A stretch of DNA of 64,000 nucleotides. It comes from Eledone cirrhosa. Taxonomy: Eukaryota; Mollusca; Cephalopoda; Octopoda; Eledonidae. The stretch is from assembly GCA_964016885.1 (NCBI GenBank), contig OZ024759.1, positions 3,475,546-3,539,545 of the forward strand, in the 5' to 3' direction. The stretch's first letter is position 1; each line of letters begins with the position of its first letter. Below, piece by piece: positions 11,301 through 20,300 of this stretch. The notes below the pieces were generated by a model, which was given only the letters and a program-made list of their open reading frames with translations, had not been told where the DNA came from and did not search any database. A program made the translations under genes and the position numbers.

Positions 11301-14300
11301 TATATAGAGTAATGTAAATGTTATGTGAGATATTATGTGAGGTAAAGCCTTTACTGTGACAATACAATAGTATATATAGAGTAATGTAAATGTTATGTGA
11401 GATATTATGTGAGGTAAAGCCTCTACTGTGACAATACAATAGTATATATAGAGTAATGTAAATGTTATGTGAGATATTATGTGAGGTAAAGCCTCTACTG
11501 TGACAATACAATAGTATATATAGAGTAATGTAAATGTTATGTGAGGTATTATGTGAGGTAAAGCCTTTACTGTGACAATACAATAGTATATATAGAGTAA
11601 TGTAAATGTTATGTGAGATATTATGTGAGGTAAAGCCTTTACTGTGACAATACAATAGTATATATAGAGTAATGTAAATGTTATGTGAGATATTATGTGA
11701 GGTAAAGCCTCTACTGTGACAATACAATAGTATATATAGAGTAATGTAAATGTTATGTGAGGTATTATGTGAGGTAAAGCCTTTACTGTGACAATACAAT
11801 AGTATATATAGAGTAATCTAAATGTTATGTGAGGTATTATGTGAGGTAAAGCCTTTACTGTGACAATACAATAGTATATATAGAGTAATCTAAATGTTAT
11901 GTGAGGTATTATGTGAGGTAAAGCCTTTACTGTGACAATACAATAGTATATATAGAGTAATCTAAATGTTATGTGAGGTATTATGTGAGGTAAAGCCTCT
12001 ACTGTGACAATACAATAGTATATATAGAGTAATGTAAATGTTATGTGAGATATTATGTGAGGTAAAGCCTTTACTGTGAAAATACAATAGTATATATAGA
12101 GTAATGTAAATGTTATGTGAGATATTATGTGAGGTAAAGCCTTTACTGTGACAATACAATAGTATATATAGAGTAATGTAAATGTTATGTGAGGTATTAT
12201 GTGAGGTAAAGCCTTTACTGTGACAATACAATAGTATATATAGAGTAATCTAAATGTTATGTGAGGTATTATGTGAGGTAAAGCCTTTACTGTGAAAATA
12301 CAATAGTATATATAGAGTGGTTTCTTTATTTGCCACTAGGGCACAAAAGGTAGGGACAGATACAAGGGGGGAAGTTTACATATAATTAACGAGTACAAAA
12401 ATATAACAATGAAATAACAACAACAAACGAAGTCCTCAATAGGGAGGGGGCATTAACATGGGTCGCACACACCCCGGAAAAAATGTGCAACCCTTCTCCT
12501 CAGGAGCACAAAGAGTAGGTGCTTCCCTCGTCTCCTCTTTTTCCTGTTCTTTCACCTACAGGCTGATATAGAGAGAAGACCCATTCACTCTGGCCATTCT
12601 CCCTACTTTCACCCACCTTTCATAAAACTTGCTGGGGTAGAGCACCTCTCTCTCCATTCTGATCCTTCTTTTAAAATGGTATTTGAAAAAGAGGACCAGT
12701 TGTTGGCCGGAGAGAAAGGTGTCTGACCTCAGCCCTTTCAGCCTCGTCCACCATACAACTTCTTTAGCCATGGCTATCACACAGAGAAAAACCGCCTCTC
12801 CTTCGTTTTTGAAAGGGGGAGGCGCTTTGATCGTGACAATGGACTCGGTGGTCAACCGGATTGGTTCCACCCTCAACAGTAGTCGTTCCACATAGCCCCA
12901 CAGGTCAGCAATGCCTGGGCAGTGTACGAATGCGTGCGCAACGGTTTCGTCATCATGCACGCATCTCGGACAGATCTTATTCAAAGGATCTCTACCTAGG
13001 CTCCCATGCCTGTGGAGCTTGTCTCGAACGGGTAGAGCCCCTCGGTAGCACTGCCAAGCCAGGGACTTTTGGAAGTTGTCCATCGGTCCAGGGCCAAACG
13101 TCCTACCGAACAGACTGGCCAGTTCATCTTCCTCTATGCCTAGAGCTTCTCCGAGAGCATCGTCGCACCTGCTGCGTACCAACCCTCTATAGAATGTCGA
13201 GGTGGAGTCTCCACTGATTGCCGGGTCCGCTTTCCAGAGGGCCGTGAGCGCCTGGGCACATTCAATGTGCCAGTCGCCCACTTTTCTCGGTCTTTGCTTG
13301 ACCCAGGATTGCAGCTCGGTGAGCGAGACGAGTCTGGGAAAGGCTCGCCTCACAAACGGGGCCCACACCGGTTGACCGGTGAGGAATACCTGGAGGTGCC
13401 GTAGCCTTAATGCGTATTTACGCATCTGTAGCCACGGCATCCCCAGCCCTCCTTTCGAAGGGTGTTGACAGCAGATGGATCTCCTCACCAAAGGGGTCCG
13501 CTTGTTCCAAAGAAATTGGAACAGCGCGCACTCCATTTTGGCGAGTCTTTTCACTGGGCAAGGCACGACGGTCAAGCGGTAGTAGATGACGGATGCTATA
13601 TAAGTATTCGCCACCTCCGCTCGACCTTTCAGGGATAGTTTGCACTGGGCCCACTTCTGGGTGAGTGCAAACAGCCTGGCCGTTACCTCGTTCCAGTTTT
13701 TCTCCACCTGGAGGTCTGGTCCGAACCAGACCCCAAGCAGCTTCACCGGGCCCTCCGTCCAGCGTCCGAGGACGTCGTTGGAGGGCATCGGTTTGCCTCT
13801 CCATGTTCCGAGTTGCAAACCGACGGACTTGTCCCGGTTCAGCTTGGCTCCTGTAAACCTTTCATATTCCTCCAGTAAGGTGCCGATCTCACCGATTTGC
13901 GAGGTTTTCGACACCATTACTGTCACGTCATCGGCGTAGGCCGACGCCGCTTTCTGCAATCCCGGTTCCAAAGGGATGCCCTGCAACCGCTCCAACTTCC
14001 GCAGTAGTGGCTCAAGAGCCAGCACATACAGTAGGGAGGAGAGAGGGTATCCCTGTTGGATGGATCGCATGATTTGGAATGGCTCCGAGAGGTGGCCGTT
14101 CACCTTGACCCTTGAGCAGACGTTGCTGCTGTGCATCGCAGCAATCCAACCCCTGAAAACGGGTCCGAAGCCTGCCGCCGCGAGCACCGCATCCAGGTAA
14201 CGATGGTCAACCCTATCGAAAGCTTTAGATTGATCCAAGTTGATCAGGGCCCCACCCCAAAGCCGGTTTCATTCCCTACCCTCTCTATGATGTATCGCAT

Positions 14301-17300
14301 AAGGTGGAGATTGTCGTGAATGGACCTGGACGGGATTGTGCATGTCTGCGCTTCTCCCACCAGGTTTCCAACGACAAGCGCCAACCTCTTCGCTAACACC
14401 TTGGCCAAAATCTTTAACTCTGTATTTAGCAGAGTTATGGGCCTGAAGTTATTTATGTCATCCCCCTTGTTCTCATCCTTCCTCACCAGCGTAACTACGC
14501 CCTTGGTCACAGAACTGGGAATTCTCCCGTTCTGCTGCCAGTTGCAGTAGACAGCTTCGAAGATATCGGAGAACAAGTCCGGCATCGCTACATATAGCTC
14601 GTATGGTAGACCATCGAGACCCGGGGATTTGCGTTTGCTGCATTGGCTCAGCGCCGCCCCTATCTCAGCAGCTGAAATCGTCCTTTCGCAGGACTTCGCC
14701 TCCGCGTCCGAGAGGCGCGGCAGACCGTCGAGGTATGGATTGAAATCCATAGTCTCACCCGGCGCGCCGCCCCTCTCGAACAGTCATGCAAAGTGCCACT
14801 GAAAGGCCGCACACATCTGCCCAGGTTCAAGGATCACACGCCCATCCTGGTCCTTCAAAGACCGAATCGTGGACTTGTTACCACTTTTTGCCTCTGTCAC
14901 TCGGGCCCAGCTCACAGCTTTGGCTCCCTCATTACCCAGAGCACGTATTTTACTCCTGACAACGCAGCCTTCATGCTTCACCTCAAAGAACTGGTCTAAG
15001 GCCATTCTTGATGCCAGCACGCCGGCTACATTGCCACTCCTAATCGCCTCATCTACTCTATCTACTAATTCCCTTTCCGTCTTGTTCCTATCCCTTGCTA
15101 ATTCCTGACTAAAACCTATCGATTCTATTCTAATTGCTCTCTTAAGAGAGATTTACCACCTGTTGTTGACAATTGCCCCTGTCAAACTCTGCTTAACTAA
15201 CGTGCTAATCCGTTTACTGTAAGCTTTGCTTCTCGGTAAGGACAAGTTCAGCTTCCAGTAACCGGGTCCCTGTCTATGGGTTCTATCAAGGTTGGCTATG
15301 CAGGTCACTAACTTGTGATCCGAATAGTCAACCATGAACATTTTTGGACAGCTAAATGTGTCCCTATCCTTCTCTCTAACTAGGACCCTATCTAGGTACG
15401 ACCTAGATGTTCCACTGCGATTGGTCCACGTCCATAGTGGTACAGTCGGAAAATCTAGTCGATATCTATCGGCCAGGTCAAATCGGCCGATTAACCTTTT
15501 GAGGCTTTTACACCCCCCTCTATTGGCACATGCCCCTACATAGTCCCAACGTGCATCCAGGATACCATTCCAGTCCCCCACTAAAAGCAAGGAGCGGGAC
15601 GTTCCCAGAAAAGTTTCCAGACGTTGGAAGTATTCCGGCCGCGCTGCCCAAAAAGGGGCGTACACAGCTATTAGTCTAAGGGCTCCACTTTCACTACTGC
15701 CGACGTCTAAAACCACCAGTCGACCCTCCGGGTCCAGGTGCACCTTCTGTATGGCGAGGCCCAGGTGTTTTCGCAGCAGAACAACAACTCCACCCCCACC
15801 CCCCCCCACCCGGTTGACAGAGAGATGCGAAGATCTCAAAGTCGTCGAAGAGGGGCGCCAGTTGGTGCTCGCTGCTGATCCTGGACTCGCAAATAGCCAT
15901 TACATCCATTCTATGCGACCTGAGATCGTTTAAAAGTTTGCCTTGTTTCCAAGACAGTCCCAGGCCGCGTACATTCAGACACCCAACTCTTATATCAGCC
16001 ATGTTGGTTAAAAGAGGAAGGACCTACCTGTTCGGCTCCTGAGGAGCAGGTTGCACAATATCCATGGGCGTATTGGAGGGGTTGTTTGGTGGGGTGTTGT
16101 TCTGTGGTGGAGTGGGGGTGTTTGGTGAGGTGTGGGTGGGGAAACGTTTCAAGAGGACGCGGTTATAGGGTCGAGTACATGTTTTCCCCACGTCCTCAGG
16201 AAAGTTCTCTCTTAGTTTTGCATAGGTGTCCATTGGGAGTCTTATCATTTTTAAATGCGGTTTGTTGGCCGCGCTTGCAAAGAATTGCCCTTCAGTTTCC
16301 ACCGAAGGGTCTTTGTGTATTGTTTTTACTAGTTCTTTGTTATTTGTGTTAATGTATGTATACTGTTTTATTTGTGTTGTGTTTGTTTGTTGTTCTTGTG
16401 TGTGCTTACGTTTTGTTGTATGTGTTATGTTTTGGGGTGGGGCGGATTTTGTTTGTTCTGTTTGTTTTGTTTTTGTTGGTGGTTGTGTGTTTGTTTCGTT
16501 TATGTTCGAGTGGTGCTTTCTTTTTTTCCTTTTTACAGGTTGGAAGGGTTCCTCTTCTTCGTCACTAGGTGCCGTTTCAGCTGGGTCCTCGTCCGTGTTG
16601 TCGGGTAGTGGTGTATTTTGGGGTTTTGTTGTATTTGTGTGTGTTTTGGGAGTTGTTTTGGGTGGGGCCGTGTCTTGTGTTATTTTTCCGTGTTGTTTTT
16701 GTTGTTGTTGTGGTGGTGGCGGTGGTGGTGTGTGGGGTGTAGGCAAAAGAGCCTTTTTTTTGTCAATTGAGGACAAGCAGCCCTTAGATGACCCCTGCTT
16801 GAACAGTAGTAACATATGGGCCTCCTACCCTCGGCTGAAATGTATATAAATGTTTCTCCATCGAGGGACACCCTCTGTGGTATTCTAGCTATTCGTTCTG
16901 ATCTCATTTGGACCAGAACCTCCACGCTCAAACCGCCGAAAACGTCTGTGGTGACTTCTCCTACTGAGAGGATTCCGTCCTCGTCTTCTAAAAATCCTGT
17001 TAGTACCCAGGAAATGCATGCATTTGGCCGGATTCCGGAGACCCTTATCTTCTGCGTTCTTTTCCCTAAATATGTGGGGAAAAATGTATGTAGCTTGGAA
17101 ACAATTGGCGCCACAGAGTATTTCCTGGCCGTCAATTGATCCTTCATTAGGACCGTTATATTCCCATAGAGTGGCCCTTTTTGTATGAACGATATATCAC
17201 TCCACACATTTTTTAGGACCAGCTCAATCTCTTTTTGGGATAATTGAGCTGGTTTCCTTGTTATGTTGGAAATTGTTCTGAAAGATATCGTTCTTAGCGT

Positions 17301-20300
17301 CGTGTCTCTTTTGATTTCTTGTGGGGAGGTGATTGTGAAGTCTCCTCCTTCTTTGAAAGTTACATACTGTTTCGCTTCCTTCATCTTTTCTCTCAGAGTT
17401 GTAATGTCCAGTTGCTTGCAGGTTTGTGTTTTCCGGACCGCCTGTGCAAAGGAGGCACCAGTAGTGGGTTCGCTTTGTTTGGTGTTATCGTTATTTTTTC
17501 CTTGGTTGGTGTTGTGACTATTGCTGTTATTGTCGTTGTTGTTTTTGTCTGCGTTTATGTGACTTTCTGGGTTTTCACCCATTTTTACAAATTTTTCTTT
17601 TAATTCCGTGTTCCATGTTTCTTTTGCAGAAGTGAGGAGGGAAGACTTAGAGCCTTGTGGTTCTAGCTTCTCTGTATCACCTTTCTTAGGGGGCGTGGCT
17701 TTCACGTTAGGATGAGATGTGAAAATTCCGTCCATTTCTATTAGTTTGCACACGTCAACACACGTCTCTCGTATACGAGATGTTATGTGAGATAAAGCCT
17801 TTACTGTGAAAATACAATAGTATATATAGAGTAATGTAAATGTTATGTGAGATATTATGTGAGGTAAAGCCTTTACTGTGACAATACAATAGTATATATA
17901 GAGTAATGTAAATGTTACGTGAGATATTATGTGAGGTAAAGCCTTTACCACAAAAATACAATAGTATATATAGAGTAATGTAAATGTTATGTGAGATATT
18001 ATGTGAGGTAAAGCCTTTACTGTGAAAATACAATAGTATATATAGAGTAATGTAAATGTTATGTGAGATATTATGTGAGGTAAAGCCTCTACTGTGAAAA
18101 TACAATAGTATATAAAGAGTAATGTAAATGTTATGTGAGATATTATGTGAAGTAAAGCCTTTACTGTGACAATACAATAGTATATATAGAGTAATGTAAA
18201 TGTTATGTGAGGTATCATGTGAGGAAAAGCCTCTACTGTGACAATACAATAGTATATATAGAGTCATGTAAATGTTATGTGAGATATTATGTGAGGTAAT
18301 GCCTTTACCACAAAAATACAATAATATATATAGAGTAATGTAAATGTTGTATGAGGCATTATGTGAGGTAAAGCCTTTACTGTGAAAATACAATAGTATA
18401 TATAGAGTCATGTAAATGTTATGTGAGATATTATGTGAGGTAAAGCCTTTACTACAAAAATACAATAGTATATATAGAGTAATGTAAATGTTACGTGAGA
18501 TATTACGTGAGGTAAAGCCTTTACTGTGAAAATACAATAGTATATATAGAGTCATGTAAATGTTATATGAGGTATTATGTGAGGTAAAGCCTCTACTGTG
18601 AAAATACAATAGTATATATAGAGTCATGTAAATGTTATATGAGGTATTATGTGAGGTAAAGCCTCTACTGTGACAATACAATAGTATATATAGAATAATG
18701 TAAATGTTATGTGAGGTATTATTTGAGGTAAAGCCTTTACTGTGACAATACAATAGTATATATAGAGTAATGTAAATGTTATGTGAGATATTATGTGAGG
18801 TAAAGCCTTTACTGTGACAATACAATAGTATATATAGAGTAATGTAAATGTTATGTGAGATATTATGTGAGGTAAAGCCTTTACTGTGAAAATACAATAG
18901 TATATATAGAGTAATGTAAATGCTAAAGAGTTAAAACATAACTTAACAAATGTTCTTACATAAAGTTAGGATAGAAGGTTTTAAGATAGTTATAAACATT
19001 TTATCATAAACTAAGATGCGTGGCTCTGTGTTTAGAGTATTCGCCTCACAATCGTAAGGTCATGAGTTTGTTTACCAGCGGAGTGTTGTGTCCTTGAGCA
19101 AGACACTTTATTTCATATTGTTCCAGTTCACTCAGCTGGCAAAAATGAGTTGTACCTGTAATTCAAAGGGTCAGCCTTGTCACACTCTGTGACATGCTGA
19201 ATCTCCCCGAGAGCTATGTTAACCCTTTAGCATTTAAACTGGCCATATCCGGCCAGAATTCTCTCACCTCTTTCTGTTCAAACCAGCCATAACTGGCTGC
19301 TCATACTTATGTGAAGGTATTGTTCTCAAAATATATAATATCAAAATCTCATAGATTTGATATTATGTGAGATAATTATGTAAGATAAAGCCTTTACCAC
19401 AAAAATGTAATATTAGATATGGAGTAATGTAAATGCTAAAGGGCTAAGGGTATGCATGTCTGTGGAATACTAAGCCACTTGCACGTTAATTTCATGAGCA
19501 GGCTGTTCCAGTAATAGTGTCAACTGGAACACTCATTGTTGTAACCGACAGTGCCAGTTCAAGTTCAAGGGGTAGAGTTGATTCAGACAGTTTGGTATCC
19601 AAACAGTTAAACAATTAGGAACATGTGTGTTTCATGCCATTTATAAATAAATGTCTTTAGGTGACATTCTAGAACAGAAGTTCTCAAACTTTTTGGGGCC
19701 ATCGCCCCCCACAGGGCCTTGTAATACCCTCTAAAACGCCACACCTATTTCCAGAGAGACCTACCTACAAGCAAATTGTAAATAATATAAAAAAAAGGAA
19801 CGATGGACTTTCGTCAAATCGGACCGAGGAAACAATGTTTCCGTTGGTCTTTCCAATTGCTAATACTATCTATCGGTCGCAACTCCAGGTAGAAGGAGCA
19901 ACGTGAAATAAAGTAAATAATATATAATACATAAAATGGTTGATATATAATAAATAATTCTTTCTACTTTTGGCACAAGGCCAGCAATTACTCCAGTATA
20001 TTACTGGTACTGTATTTTATCGACCAAGTAAAGGTGAAAGCAAAATTAACCTAGGAGGGATTTAAAGTCAGATCATAAGGGGCCGTAACTCTATGCTGCA
20101 AAGCATGGTGTCCTACCTTCTATAATATATCGACAGTCGATCAACTTCCATCAAATTGGACCACGGAATCAATGCTTCCATTGGTCTTTCCAATTGCTTG
20201 GCAGTTCTTTACCCAGCTGTCATCCACCATGCGCATCACATGTCCATACCAACACAGTCTTCTCTCCCACACACTACAACTTATCCCTCTTATACACAGT

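Larger units (their letters stand above)
12319..17779 (-). mobile_element. Tx1-type LINE (L1 superfamily), near full length, inactivated
   Basis: A 5.46-kb minus-strand element with ORF1 (CCHC zinc knuckle) and ORF2 (endonuclease, reverse transcriptase, C-terminal Cys/His domain). It sits exactly inside a 72-bp satellite array: the 3' end (AATAAAGAAACC on minus) abuts ACTCTATATATACTATTG of the satellite unit, and the 5' end abuts a unit lacking a few bases. No poly(A) tail is visible. At least two frameshifts in ORF2, one in ORF1 and two stop codons disable it. The clade assignment rests on family resemblance (TX1 149-kDa-like ORF2). Confidence 0.85.
10586..18930 (+). mobile_element. Giant piggyBac-like TTAA MITE: expanded satellite with nested SINE and Tx1 LINE
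   Basis: The left end at 10586 (CCCTTTAGCATTTAAACCGG) follows TTAA at 10582-10585. The right end (GTAAATGCTAAAGAG) precedes TTAA at 18931-18934. The same left subterminal sequence as in 200-bp copies leads into a 72-bp unit repeated at 10966-12318 and again at 17780-18930. A SINE sits at 10744-10966 and a LINE at 12319-17779. I infer one MITE whose internal unit amplified and which was then invaded; recombination between separate copies could give the same outline. Confidence 0.72.

Noticed and set aside
10975..12231. Repeat protein frames (274 and 89 codons)
   Set aside because: 72-bp satellite units stay open because 72 is divisible by three; the sequence belongs to a MITE.
16226..16849. 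207-codon plus frame rich in Val/Phe/Cys
   Set aside because: Antisense shadow of the Lys/Thr/Pro-rich LINE ORF1.
17755..18897. 380-codon repeat frame, minus strand
   Set aside because: Same 72-bp satellite; only the portion below 17734 belongs to the LINE ORF1.
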